A stretch of DNA of 64,000 bases from Paraburkholderia nodosa DSM 21604. GTDB taxonomy: Bacteria > Pseudomonadota > Gammaproteobacteria > Burkholderiales > Burkholderiaceae. Under the pieces are notes generated by a model that was not told the origin of the DNA, ran no database searches, and saw nothing but the letters and a program-made list of their open reading frames with translations. Numbering within the stretch: the first letter of the stretch is position 1; each line of letters opens with the position of its first letter. Shown in pieces: positions 44,839 to 53,163 of the stretch. The translations under genes were made by a program, and so were the position numbers. The stretch lies in NCBI RefSeq assembly GCF_000519185.1, contig NZ_JAFA01000031.1, positions 1 to 64,000 on the forward strand, read 5' to 3'.

Positions 44839-45154
44839 AGTGAGTTTGAGCGGCGGGAGCACCACCCAAACCCGCTGCCGCAGAATGCCTCGTTCAAGCC
44901 CTTTCCCCTTCGGGAAAGGGTCTTTGATCCTCCGCTTCCTCTAAATCAGGGTATAGACCGATCAACCATGTGCGCAGGCTCCTGGCACGTTGGTTGAAGA
45001 CTGCGTGCGACGCGCATGGAGTAATCGTGCGCGCCGATACCAGGAGGCAGAAGCGATCGGCCACGGTGCAACACAAGCCAACCGCGGCGCATCAGATGCT
45101 TACCCCGGGTTTGACAATATTTAGTCATGCTACTGGTTTGCGAAGGAGTTCTCC
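44839..45154 (+). other. Intergenic region after the CMD-family gene
   Basis: Contains a terminator hairpin at 44899-44925 and, further right, the unassigned promoter of the 45155 gene. No gene is supported. Confidence 0.5.
44899..44925 (+). terminator. Terminator of the CMD-family gene
   Basis: CCCTTTCCC (44899-44907) pairs perfectly with GGGAAAGGG (44912-44920) across a CTTC loop, followed by TCTTT. Confidence 0.75.
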
Positions 45155-45415
45155 ATGCAATACACGCGCGGTTTCAGTCGCACTCTCTTTCGCGATCCTG
45201 CAGCGGCGACCGTTGAAGGACGGGAGCCAGTCATGAACGACGTGAGTCCACCGATGGCACCTTCGTCCCCCTACAAATTCCTCTTTTCGTGCAATCGCGA
45301 TGGAGAGCCGGACCGCACCCGGCGGCACGAAAGTGCCAACGATTTCTTCGGAACCGAGGATCTGCTATCGCAGGCTTACGAAGATGCGGTGCATGTCGGA
45401 GTGGTGGCTGACTGA
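45155..45415 (+). CDS. Small hypothetical protein
   Basis: An 86-residue product with an excellent AAGGAG ribosome binding site 6 bases before ATG 45155, which is the main support. The protein is hydrophilic, has no signal or membrane segment, and includes PYKFLFSCNRDGEPDRTRRH and an acidic C-terminal part (FFGTEDLLSQAYEDA). I do not recognise a family. No XRE palindrome is seen in front of it. Confidence 0.55.
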   Translation: MQYTRGFSRTLFRDPAAATVEGREPVMNDVSPPMAPSSPYKFLFSCNRDGEPDRTRRHESANDFFGTEDLLSQAYEDAVHVGVVAD

Positions 45416-45495
45416 ACAACACCTGCAGACGAATTCGATGGGGCCGACTGAGCCACACCGTGCCCGCACTTTCCCCCGCTTGAACGAAGCTTCTC

Positions 45496-45515
45496 GATTA
45501 CCCATGAGGTAATTG
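45496..45515 (+). promoter_or_regulatory. XRE operator, copy 3 (promoter of the small membrane protein)
   Basis: GATTACC-CATGAG-GTAATTG. TTGAAT (from 45513) can act as -35 with TAAGAT 17 bases further on. The arms are identical to copy 2 and differ from copy 1 at one base. Confidence 0.8.
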
Positions 45516-45730
45516 AATCGCGCTCATGCGATCGCTAAGATTCGCCTACATCCTCGGGAAAGAGGAACAAGAACGGTGCACTAGCTAAACAGGACGAGTG
45601 ATCGATCATGGAAAGACAAAATCAGGTATGCGAAACATTGCAGCGCATCAGCGAGAACGCCGCGTTCGGTATCAAGTGGAAAGGCATTGCGCGGGCTGTC
45701 CGGCCGCGGTCTATACGTTGGAGAGTTCAA

Positions 45731-45907
45731 ATGGATGAACTTCATAGTAAGGGGCTTTTTCATCCCCTGGTAGCAGGAGCCGCGATCTATCTCACCGAGG
45801 TCATGGCGAGTGTCGACTCGAGTATCGGTCGCGCCTTGATCGTGGTGGTCGGCGGGCTGGCGCTTCAGATCTATCGCAAGCTCACGCGATGCAATTGCCG
45901 CGTCTAG
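45731..45907 (+). CDS. Small membrane protein under the XRE operator
   Basis: A 58-residue product with one or two hydrophobic segments (FHPLVAGAAIYLTEVMA and IGRALIVVVGGLALQIY) and a basic, cysteine-containing tail (KLTRCNCRV). GGAGAG lies 6 bases before ATG 45731. An in-frame ATG at 45608 would add 41 residues but has a poorer ribosome binding site; I cannot exclude it. Its promoter carries the third XRE palindrome. Function unknown. Confidence 0.55.
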   Translation: MDELHSKGLFHPLVAGAAIYLTEVMASVDSSIGRALIVVVGGLALQIYRKLTRCNCRV

Positions 45908-46300
45908 TCACCGTCGTGCGGAAAGGTCATTGCGGTGGATGGCGGTTCTGCGATGCTATGGCCGATGTCGGTGCTCGATGCGGGCAAGGCCGACACTCAC
46001 GCAAGCAAAATTGTATCTATCGTTGTGCGTCGCGCAACTTCTCGCTGCGGGCCTCCTGGCAAGGCTGAAGCGGCAGTTTCCCTAAGAAGACGTTCACTGC
46101 GAAGCACGTCTCCTGGCGATTGCACCGTGATGCTGCGCACAAACCTCAACCGCGCCGCCTGACCCTCTCAGCGCTTCCAGGGTAAACCCAATTCGCGAGG
46201 CAAATTGCGCACACCCCTATTGCGCAAATTAAATTGCGCGAAGATACTCGACGCAAATCCACTTGCCGTTGATTGTCAACCCACTCCCGAAGAGGCCATC
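45908..46300 (+). other. Intergenic region before the ABC transporter operon
   Basis: No gene is supported in the first 290 bases. The last 100 hold repeated ATTGCGC boxes and the likely operon promoter (46204-46248). Confidence 0.5.
46204..46248 (+). promoter_or_regulatory. Repeated ATTGCGC boxes and promoter of the transporter operon
   Basis: ATTGCGC occurs at 46204, 46219 and 46233. The second and third copies include a dyad GCGCAA-N6-TTGCGC (46222-46239). GATACT (46243-46248) may be the -10. The site is a candidate operator for the operon's own RpiR regulator. Confidence 0.55.
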
Positions 46301-47047
46301 ATGAAACTCGTAGCAAAGCTCGCCGCGGCTGCACTCGTCGCCGTTTCCGTCCTCGGTCATGCCGCTCGGGCCGAGACCTTGCTGGTCGCCTGCGACACGG
46401 CGTTCGTGCCGTTCGAATTCAAGCAGGGTGACAAATACGTCGGCTTCGACATCGATTTGTGGGAAGCCATCGCGAAGGACCTGAAGCTCGACTACAAGCT
46501 GCAGCCGATGGATTTCAGCGGCATCCTGCCTGCGCTGCAAACGCGTAACGTTGACGTCGCGCTCGCGGGCATCACGATCAAGGACGAGCGCAAGAAAGTG
46601 ATCGACTTCTCCGATGGCTACTACGACAGCGGCTTCACGCTGATGGTGCCGGCCACCAGCACGATCAAGGGCCCTGACGACCTGAAAGGCAAGTCGCTCG
46701 CCATCAAGACGGGCACGTCGGCGGCGGATTACGCCAAGGCACACTTCGCGGGCACCGATCTGCGCCAGTTCCCGAACATCGACAACGCGTATCTGGAGTT
46801 GCAGACGGGACGCGTCGACGCAGCGATGCACGACACGCCGAACGTTCTCTACTACATCAACACGGCGGGCAAGGGTCACGTGAAGGCGGTCGGTCCGCAG
46901 ATGATGGCGCAGCAGTACGGCATCGCCTTCCCGAAGGGCAGCCCGCTCGTGCCGAAGGTGAATGCGGCGCTCGCGAAGATCAAGGCTGACGGTCGTTATG
47001 CGGCGATCTACAAGAAATGGTTCGGCGTCGAGCCGACGAAGTCCTGA
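46301..47047 (+). CDS. Amino-acid ABC transporter periplasmic binding protein
   Basis: A 248-residue SBP_bac_3 protein with signal peptide (cut after GHAARA), then LLVACDTAFVPFEFKQGDKYVGFDIDLW, VDVALAGITIKDERKK, VIDFSDGYYDSGFTLMV and ALAKIKADGRYAAIYKKWFG. It resembles glutamine/polar-amino-acid binders (GlnH-like). First gene of a five-gene unit with permease, ATPase, C45 enzyme and RpiR regulator. Ligand not determinable; a beta-lactam- or N-acyl-type amino acid derivative is possible from the C45 neighbour. Confidence 0.92.
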   Translation: MKLVAKLAAAALVAVSVLGHAARAETLLVACDTAFVPFEFKQGDKYVGFDIDLWEAIAKDLKLDYKLQPMDFSGILPALQTRNVDVALAGITIKDERKKVIDFSDGYYDSGFTLMVPATSTIKGPDDLKGKSLAIKTGTSAADYAKAHFAGTDLRQFPNIDNAYLELQTGRVDAAMHDTPNVLYYINTAGKGHVKAVGPQMMAQQYGIAFPKGSPLVPKVNAALAKIKADGRYAAIYKKWFGVEPTKS

Positions 47048-47074
47048 TAAGACAACGGCTGCGGGAGACAAGTC

Positions 47075-47731
47075 ATGCAGTTCGATCTTTCAGTCGTCGT
47101 CGATGCGTTGCCGGCGCTGTTACAGGGCGCACAGTTGACGGTGCTCATCACCATCGCCGGCCTTGTGGGAGGCCTGGCGGTCGGCTTTCTGTTCGGCCTG
47201 ATGCGCGCGTACGGGAACCCATTCCTGCAGAAGATCGCGTTCGCGTACGTCGAATTCGTGCGCGGCACGCCGATCGTCGTGCAGGTAATGTTCATCTACT
47301 TCGCGCTGCCCGTGCTGCTGAACGTGCGCGTCGATGCGTTGACGGCCGCCATCGTATCGATCATCGTCAATTCGGGCGCGTATATCGCCGAGATCGTGCG
47401 CGGCTCGTTCCTGTCGGTGCCGCGCGGGTTGAAGGAAGCGGGACTCGCGCTCGGCATGCCGATGTGGCGCGTGCTCGGATTCGTCGTCGGGCCCGTTGCG
47501 ATTCGCCGCATGACGCCTGCGCTTGGCAATCAGTTCATCGTGAGCCTGAAGGATACGTCGCTCTTCATCGTGATCGGCGTAGGTGAACTCACGCGTCAGG
47601 GTCAGGAAATCATGGCGGCGAATTTTCGGGCTGTTGAAATCTGGACGGCCGTGGCCGCGATCTATCTGTGCATGATCGGCGTGCTGACGTTCTGTCTGCG
47701 CACGATGGAAAGGAGGATGCGGATACTATGA
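47075..47731 (+). CDS. Amino-acid ABC transporter permease (GlnP-like)
   Basis: A 218-residue inner-membrane permease with five helices and the family EAA-type loop (GSFLSVPRGLKEAGLALGMP). It begins with LLQGAQLTVLITIAGLVGGL and has EFVRGTPIVVQVMFIYFALP. It lies 27 bases after the binding protein gene and overlaps the ATPase start (ATGA). A single permease gene suggests a homodimer. Confidence 0.93.
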   Translation: MQFDLSVVVDALPALLQGAQLTVLITIAGLVGGLAVGFLFGLMRAYGNPFLQKIAFAYVEFVRGTPIVVQVMFIYFALPVLLNVRVDALTAAIVSIIVNSGAYIAEIVRGSFLSVPRGLKEAGLALGMPMWRVLGFVVGPVAIRRMTPALGNQFIVSLKDTSLFIVIGVGELTRQGQEIMAANFRAVEIWTAVAAIYLCMIGVLTFCLRTMERRMRIL

Positions 47732-48465
47732 GCGCGCTCGATATGGTGCAGTTCAAGCAGGTGACGAAGCGCTTCGGTCAGACCGTCGTGCTAGATGGCG
47801 TCGATCTGAACATTCGCGCCGGCGAAGTCGTGGTGCTGATCGGCCCGTCGGGTTCGGGCAAGTCGACGCTGCTGCGTTGTATCAACGCGCTGGAACAGAT
47901 CGACGGCGGCGATCTGATCGTCGATGGCATCAGCGTACTCGACGGCTCGAAGAAAGTGCGCGAGATTCGGCGCGAGGCGGGCATGGTGTTCCAGCAGTTC
48001 AACCTGTTCCCGCAACTGACGGCGCTCGAAAACGTCGCATTCGGCCCGCGTCAGGTGCGCGGCATGCGCAAGGCCGAAGCGGAAACGCTCGCGCACGAGC
48101 TGCTCACGAAAGTGGGCCTGGCGGGCCGCGTCGGTCACTACGCAAGCGAATTGTCGGGCGGCCAGCAGCAACGCGTCGCGATTGCGCGTGCACTGGCCGT
48201 CAAGCCGAAGCTGATGCTGTTCGACGAGCCGACTTCCGCGCTCGATCCCGAACTGCGTCAGGAAGTGCTGCGCGTGATGCAGTCGTTGGCGGAGGAAGGC
48301 ATGACGATGGTCGTCGTGACGCACGAAATGACGTTCGCACGCAAGGTCGGCACGCGGCTGATCTTCATGGAGCACGGCCACATCACCGTCGACGGACCGC
48401 CCGCGCAACTGCTCGACAACCCGCCGAATCAGCGCCTGCGCGATTTCCTTCAACACGTCGAATGA
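47728..48465 (+). CDS. Amino-acid ABC transporter ATPase (GlnQ-like)
   Basis: A 245-residue ATPase with Walker A GPSGSGKST, Q-loop MVFQQFNLFPQLTAL, signature LSGGQQQRVAIARAL, Walker B LMLFDEPTSALDPEL and the H-loop VTHEMTFA. Start at 47728 overlaps the permease stop. Followed by the C45 gene after 10 bases. Confidence 0.94.
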   Translation: MSALDMVQFKQVTKRFGQTVVLDGVDLNIRAGEVVVLIGPSGSGKSTLLRCINALEQIDGGDLIVDGISVLDGSKKVREIRREAGMVFQQFNLFPQLTALENVAFGPRQVRGMRKAEAETLAHELLTKVGLAGRVGHYASELSGGQQQRVAIARALAVKPKLMLFDEPTSALDPELRQEVLRVMQSLAEEGMTMVVVTHEMTFARKVGTRLIFMEHGHITVDGPPAQLLDNPPNQRLRDFLQHVE

Positions 48466-48475
48466 TCCCGCACTC

Positions 48476-49561
48476 ATGCCTGCAACTGGATTCATCGAAA
48501 TTTCCGGCTCGCCGTTCGACGCGGGCGAGACGCTGGGGCGTTTTGGCGCGTTGGCTGTGCATCGTCATCTGGTGCACTCGGCAGCCTGGCGCGACGTGAT
48601 GCAGTGGCGAGGCACGCCGCTCGCCGCTTCGCTCGCCGCGCATACGCAGCAGCGCTTTCCGCGTATCTGGGCGGAACTGCAGGGGCTGGCCGTTGGTCTC
48701 GGACTGGCCTTCGAAGATGTGTTCCTCTGGAACTGTCGCGGCGATGTTTTGGCTGCGTCGCCCGATGGCTGCACGACTGTGCAGTTGCCTTGCGTCGATC
48801 GCCGGCGCATCTGTCACAACGAAGACGGCGATCCCGGCTTCGCGGGACATTGTGCGATTGCCGCGTGCCGTATCGACGGTAGCCCGGGTTTTGCGGCCTT
48901 CGTGTATCCGGGCTCGCTGCCGGGCCACACGTTTGCCGTGACGGACGCCGGGCTCGCCGTCACCGTGAACAATCTGCGAGTGCGCCAGATAGAAGCCGGC
49001 GTACCGCGTATGGTGCTCACGCGCGCCGTGCTGGATGCACACGATCTCGATGCGGCCGTTGCCGTGGTGCGCGACAACCCGCGCGCGGGCGGTTTCCATC
49101 TGACGCTTGCGCATTGCGCAAGCGCCGCGTTGCTGAGTGTCGAATACAGCTCGCACGGTTGTTCCGTGCAGGAGATCGCGCAGCCGTCGGTGCACGCGAA
49201 TCATGCGATTCATCCGTCCATGCGAGGCTTTGCTCAGGTCGTGACGGATTCGTCGCGGCACCGGCAGACACGTGGCGATGCACTATTGCACGACGCGCGC
49301 GAAGGTGGCCACGCGCCCGATCCGCTCGCCATCCTTGCCGACACCCACGACGTGTCGCGGCCGATCTATCGCGCCGACCCCGATGATCCCGACGACGAGA
49401 ATACGCTCGCAACCGCCGATATCGTGATCGCGGCGTCTCACATAGAATGGGACGTTTATGAACAGCCTGGGACGCCGCCCCGATACCGATTGATCAATGG
49501 ACACAAACCCACGCACGAAGCGCCGCAAGCCGGCGCACAAGGACGACGCGAGCGCGCCTGA
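48476..49561 (+). CDS. C45-family autoproteolytic acyltransferase/hydrolase
   Basis: A 361-residue Ntn-hydrolase-type enzyme related to penicillin acyl-CoA:6-APA acyltransferase and other amide hydrolases. The self-cleavage site is the Gly-Cys of SPDGCTTV, which would make C99 the N-terminal nucleophile; ICHNEDGDPGF and VTVNNLRVRQ are further family blocks. Probably cytoplasmic (no signal). It lies just after an amino-acid-type ABC transporter and overlaps the RpiR gene by 65 bases, suggesting intracellular cleavage of an imported N-acyl amino acid or peptide-like compound. The C-terminal tail overlapping RpiR is low-complexity. Confidence 0.83.
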   Translation: MPATGFIEISGSPFDAGETLGRFGALAVHRHLVHSAAWRDVMQWRGTPLAASLAAHTQQRFPRIWAELQGLAVGLGLAFEDVFLWNCRGDVLAASPDGCTTVQLPCVDRRRICHNEDGDPGFAGHCAIAACRIDGSPGFAAFVYPGSLPGHTFAVTDAGLAVTVNNLRVRQIEAGVPRMVLTRAVLDAHDLDAAVAVVRDNPRAGGFHLTLAHCASAALLSVEYSSHGCSVQEIAQPSVHANHAIHPSMRGFAQVVTDSSRHRQTRGDALLHDAREGGHAPDPLAILADTHDVSRPIYRADPDDPDDENTLATADIVIAASHIEWDVYEQPGTPPRYRLINGHKPTHEAPQAGAQGRRERA

Positions 49562-50489
49562 AGCGAGCGCGCCGCGCAGCGTCGATGGGCTGCGCGATCT
49601 GCTGGTGCGCATCGGCCGCGCCGAGGCGGGTCTATCGCTCGGCAGCAAGGCCCATGCGGTGCTGGCGTGGCTGCTCGAACGTCCGGAGGAAGTGGCCGTG
49701 CGCACGATCACCGATCTCGCGACGGCGCTCGACGTGAACGCATCCACACTGACGCGCCTGAGCACGAAACTCGGCTACACGGGCTTTGCGGACTTCCAGA
49801 ATGTGTTCCGCGACTCTCTTGCGCAGCGGCATCGGCATTTCTACACGCATCAGGCGGAACGGCTCGTGTCCGGGCAGAAGACTGGCGCGCTTGCCGGCGC
49901 CGATGCCGCGGGATCGCCTGAAGTCGATGTCGTCGCGCAACTCGCGCATGAATCGATCGGCAATGTCGAGACGTTCCTCGCTCGACTGTCGCCCGTCGAT
50001 CTGCGTGGCGCGTCGACCTTGCTCGCCGATGCGCCGCGCGTGCGCGTGCATGGTTTGCGGCAGTTCAGCGCGCTTGCGAGTTTCCTGTGCTATGGCCTCG
50101 GCATGATCCGCACCGATGTCGCGCTGCTCGATGCGCAGGGGCTCGGCGTCGCCGAAGGCCTTGCACAGCTGCAGCCAGGCGATGTGGTCGTCGTGACCAG
50201 CGTAGCACCCTATACGCGCAGCGTCGCCGAGGCCGCTGCGGCAGCCGCCGAGGCCGGCATGACCGTGATCGCGATCACGGATACGCTCGCCTCGCCGCTC
50301 GTGCCGCCCGCACGCCACGCCTTTCTGATTCCGCACGACAGCAGTTTCTTCAGCAACAGCATGGGCGCGTATCTGATCTTCTGCGAAGGCTTGCTCAACC
50401 TCGTCGCGACGCATCTTGGCAAGCGCTCGCTAGAGGCGCTGTCACGGCGTGAGCGGCTGATTTCGGCATTGGGCATCGAGCGTGATTGA
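49497..50489 (+). CDS. MurR/RpiR-family regulator
   Basis: A 330-residue regulator with a basic N-terminal extension, an HTH (ITDLATALDVNASTLTRLSTKLGYTGFADFQ) and a C-terminal SIS sugar-isomerase-like domain (VRVHGLRQFSALASFLCYGL, VVTSVAPYTRSVAEAAAAAAEAGMTVIAITDTLASPL). It overlaps the C45 gene by 65 bases, so it depends on coupled translation. It probably regulates the transporter/C45 operon through a phosphosugar- or amino-sugar-like effector. Confidence 0.88.
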   Translation: MDTNPRTKRRKPAHKDDASAPEASAPRSVDGLRDLLVRIGRAEAGLSLGSKAHAVLAWLLERPEEVAVRTITDLATALDVNASTLTRLSTKLGYTGFADFQNVFRDSLAQRHRHFYTHQAERLVSGQKTGALAGADAAGSPEVDVVAQLAHESIGNVETFLARLSPVDLRGASTLLADAPRVRVHGLRQFSALASFLCYGLGMIRTDVALLDAQGLGVAEGLAQLQPGDVVVVTSVAPYTRSVAEAAAAAAEAGMTVIAITDTLASPLVPPARHAFLIPHDSSFFSNSMGAYLIFCEGLLNLVATHLGKRSLEALSRRERLISALGIERD

Positions 50490-50879
50490 CGGATTTTCAG
50501 GTCGCGCGATTTCGCGACGGCGAGAGCTGAGTGGTGACTATCGCTTTCGAAAGATTCTTGTCGGGCCCCTCTTTCGCTAGCGGCGGCTCCAGCTCTGGCT
50601 TCAAATGGCAATGAACTCGCGGTCATAAACTGATTCGAAACCGCCGCATGACCGTCACACTGCTGTGTCTGGCAGGTGCCACACACGCACAACGGCTCTG
50701 ACAGGACCTTCGCTCGTTACGCGCAGCCGCCATCACGATATGACCGGCAAACAGAACTCGCCGGCGACTGGAGACCGCCAAATCGCGCGGCGAGCCGTGA
50801 CGAAGTTGTCGCGGGAGCTCTTGATCATCCCGAAAGTGGCACCGGGCCGACACCCGGCAGGCAGCGGAATGTACTCGTC
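50490..50879. other. Intergenic region between rpiR and phoU
   Basis: Nothing coding is supported in these 390 bases. Open frames on both strands lack ribosome binding sites, and those that continue run antisense through phoU. Confidence 0.5.
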
Positions 50880-51587
50880 TCAATCATTCTGAGCCTCGTG
50901 CTCGAACTGAGCGCGCGAAACGTGACGGAGATCCTTGCCCTTGACTACGTATATGACGAGCTCCGCCAGGTTCTTCGCATGGTCGCCGATCCGTTCGATG
51001 GCCGCCGCAATGGACACGTAGTCGAGCGCGGAAGAGATGATGCGGGGATTTTCCGCCATGTATGCTGGCAGCTTGCGCACAAATGCGCGGTACTGCTCAT
51101 CGATCGCCTCATCCTCACGCATGATCCGGGCTGCCTCAACCGTATCGAGTCGCGCGAATGCTGCGAGTGCGTTGTGGAAGATGATTCCTGCCATCTGACC
51201 GGATGACCGGATTTCCGCGATATTCATGTTCCTGCCCGCAGCGTCATTCGCGATCCGGCTCGCCCGCTTTGCGATCTTGCGTGCTTCATCGCCTGCGCGC
51301 TCGAGGTTGCTGATTCCCTTGGAGAAGGCCAACAGTCGACGCAGGTCGGACGCGATGGGCTGACGCCGCGCGATGACGTTGCTGCACTCGGCATCGATCT
51401 CGACTTCCATCGTATTGAGTCGATGCTCCTCATCAATCACCTTCTCGACCAGACCCAGGTCGAAGTGGCTGAGCGCCTCCATCGCATCGGTCAACTGTGA
51501 TTCAACCAGTCCCCCCATCTCAAAGAACCTCGACGACAGGTGTTCAAGGTCAGCATCGAACTGGCTGGAAATGTGCTTGTCTGGCAT
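50880..51587 (-). CDS. phoU: PhoU-family phosphate signalling protein
   Basis: A 235-residue all-helical PhoU with both metal-binding repeats: LLAFSKGISNLERAGDEARKIAKRA and YVSIAAAIERIGDHAKNLAELVIYVVKGKD. PhoU normally links the Pst transporter to PhoR/PhoB. Here it is solitary, with no pst or phoB genes nearby, so it is probably a second, specialised copy. It is divergent from a basic, unknown protein gene at 51653. Confidence 0.9.
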   Translation of the reverse strand: MPDKHISSQFDADLEHLSSRFFEMGGLVESQLTDAMEALSHFDLGLVEKVIDEEHRLNTMEVEIDAECSNVIARRQPIASDLRRLLAFSKGISNLERAGDEARKIAKRASRIANDAAGRNMNIAEIRSSGQMAGIIFHNALAAFARLDTVEAARIMREDEAIDEQYRAFVRKLPAYMAENPRIISSALDYVSIAAAIERIGDHAKNLAELVIYVVKGKDLRHVSRAQFEHEAQND

Positions 51588-51652
51588 GGAAAACGCCTCC
51601 TTACCAAAAAGACGATAAACTGTTTGTACGGTTTGTCAAACCTGAAAAACCC

Positions 51653-52078
51653 ATGAAAACACAGGCTACCAGGGACAGAAGCGGCAAGCGGCCACATGCG
51701 TCGCCAGCCGAGGGCACCAGCGAGGCAATGGCCAGCGGTAAGTCGGTCAAGACTGCGACGACTCCACGGGCGGCGTCGAAGTTACAGGGCCGAAAGACCA
51801 CGCCTGCTGAGGACCCTCCCCGACGCGTTGCCCGACACCGCAGGGAGCATGTCAAACAGGACAAGGTCGTGCGCGACACCTTCACGATGCCCAGGGAGGA
51901 TTACGAACAGCTCACGATACTCAAGCAGCGGTGCCTCGATGCGGGCGTGGCCGTGAAAAAGAGCGAACTCGTCCGCGCGGGGCTGCTTCTGCTGGCATCT
52001 GAGCCGACGAAACGGCTTCTTGCGGCGATCAGGGCGGTCGAGCCGGTCAAGACCGGCCGGCCACCGAAATCGAGGTAA
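51653..52078 (+). CDS. Basic hypothetical protein with a C-terminal helical domain
   Basis: A 141-residue protein, lysine/arginine-rich throughout its first half (disordered, AT-hook-like GRKTTPAED) and then a folded region with DTFTMPREDYEQLTILKQRC, DAGVAVKKSELVRAGLLLLA and a KTGRPPKSR tail. The final GRPPK could contact DNA minor groove. Divergent from phoU. The family is unknown to me, but similar basic proteins are common in Burkholderia accessory DNA. Confidence 0.6.
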   Translation: MKTQATRDRSGKRPHASPAEGTSEAMASGKSVKTATTPRAASKLQGRKTTPAEDPPRRVARHRREHVKQDKVVRDTFTMPREDYEQLTILKQRCLDAGVAVKKSELVRAGLLLLASEPTKRLLAAIRAVEPVKTGRPPKSR

Positions 52079-52292
52079 GCCGAGCACGCGACCAGACGGT
52101 CGCACATTGACAGCCCGCGGCGTGCGAGGCGGCGCCGCACCTGGCTTGCTGCGGCCTGCGGGAGAGCGGCGGGAACGGTTACGGCTCGCCCTCCGATGCA
52201 AACGCGGCGGCAAGGCACGGCACTGATCGTGCAAGTGCAGTCATTCGATGTTGCGCTGCCGTCGTCTGCACTGGTACGGGTTTATCACTGTG

Positions 52293-52955
52293 TCATGTGA
52301 GCTTACTCAGACGATAACCGACGCCCCGAACCGTCACGATCCGCTCTGCGCCGATCTTCTGCCGCAGACGATGTACATGGACTTCAATCGCATTGCTGTC
52401 GATTTCGTCGTCCGGGCCGTAGACCTTCCCCAGAAGTTCATGATGGGTGAAAACCCGTTCTGGTTCTTCGATGAGCGCCCTCAGCAGACTGAATTCGCGC
52501 GGCACCAGGTCGAGCACCGCTCCATGCAGGGTCGCCTCATGAGAGGCGTGATTCAGCACAAGACCATCGTGTGCGTAGACTCCCGCTGCCTGCCCGGTCC
52601 GACGGCGCATCAGCGCCCGTACGCGTGCCGCGAGCTCGTCAAGGTCAATGGGCTTGATCAGGTCATCGTCCACACCCGCGTCGAGTGCGTCAATACGAGT
52701 TGCCACCGCATCCCGGGCCGTCAGGATAATCACCTGGGCGCGACCACCTCGCCGCCGGTAATGGTTCAGCAGATCGAGCCCCTCGTTGCCAGGCATACTC
52801 AGGTCGAGCACAATCAGGTCGTACGCTCCGTCTCGAAGCGACAATTCCGCCTCGTGCCAGTCGCGCACCCAGTCGATCGTATGTCCCGCGCACCGCATCG
52901 TCTCCGCCACGGACCCGGCGAGCATCCCGTCATCTCCCACCAGCAGCAGGCGCAT
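52293..52955 (-). CDS. Orphan OmpR-family response regulator with altered receiver
   Basis: A 220-residue regulator from ATG 52955 (GGGAGG 8 bases upstream). The receiver keeps D51 in LIVLDLSMPG, but the acidic pair is G7-D8 (normally Glu/Asp-Asp) and the aromatic switch residue in DAGVDDDLIKP is Asp instead of Tyr. The DNA-binding domain is intact (LVPREFSLLRALIEEPERVF, HVHRLRQKIGAERIVTVRGVGYRL). No sensor kinase lies nearby. A triple CTTAA operator sits just upstream, suggesting autoregulation like QseB/PmrA-type regulators. Confidence 0.88.
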   Translation of the reverse strand: MRLLLVGDDGMLAGSVAETMRCAGHTIDWVRDWHEAELSLRDGAYDLIVLDLSMPGNEGLDLLNHYRRRGGRAQVIILTARDAVATRIDALDAGVDDDLIKPIDLDELAARVRALMRRRTGQAAGVYAHDGLVLNHASHEATLHGAVLDLVPREFSLLRALIEEPERVFTHHELLGKVYGPDDEIDSNAIEVHVHRLRQKIGAERIVTVRGVGYRLSKLT

Positions 52956-53012
52956 GGTGCGGCCTCCCTTGAAACGCCTCCCCTGAAACGCCTTCATTGT
53001 CGACGCGCATCG

Positions 53013-53039
53013 CTTAACGCCCGCTTAAGCATCCCTTAA
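53013..53039. promoter_or_regulatory. Triple CTTAA operator
   Basis: CTTAA occurs at 53013-53017, 53024-53028 and 53035-53039, each 11 bp apart. This head-to-tail spacing matches PmrA/QseB-type OmpR-family binding sites. It lies between the orphan regulator gene (58 bases) and the gene at 53164 (125 bases). Confidence 0.75.
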
Positions 53040-53163
53040 GCTCCTGCTGCCGACAATGCGCCGGAATACTGAGCCCAGCCATTCATTTGAGCGACCTCGA
53101 TGCTCCACGAGGGAAACGCCAGGAACGTGGCGGATTCAGACTTCACGCGCAGGAGACCTGGAC

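Noticed and set aside
45496..45515. Treating the 45496 palindrome as another copy of the GTTAC/ATTAC response-regulator box
   Set aside because: It shares TTACCCA with that box, but its dyad layout matches the XRE sites at 43229 and 44191 exactly, not the 11-bp tandem layout.
50676..51206. 176-codon plus-strand frame
   Set aside because: It runs antisense into phoU and has no ribosome binding site.
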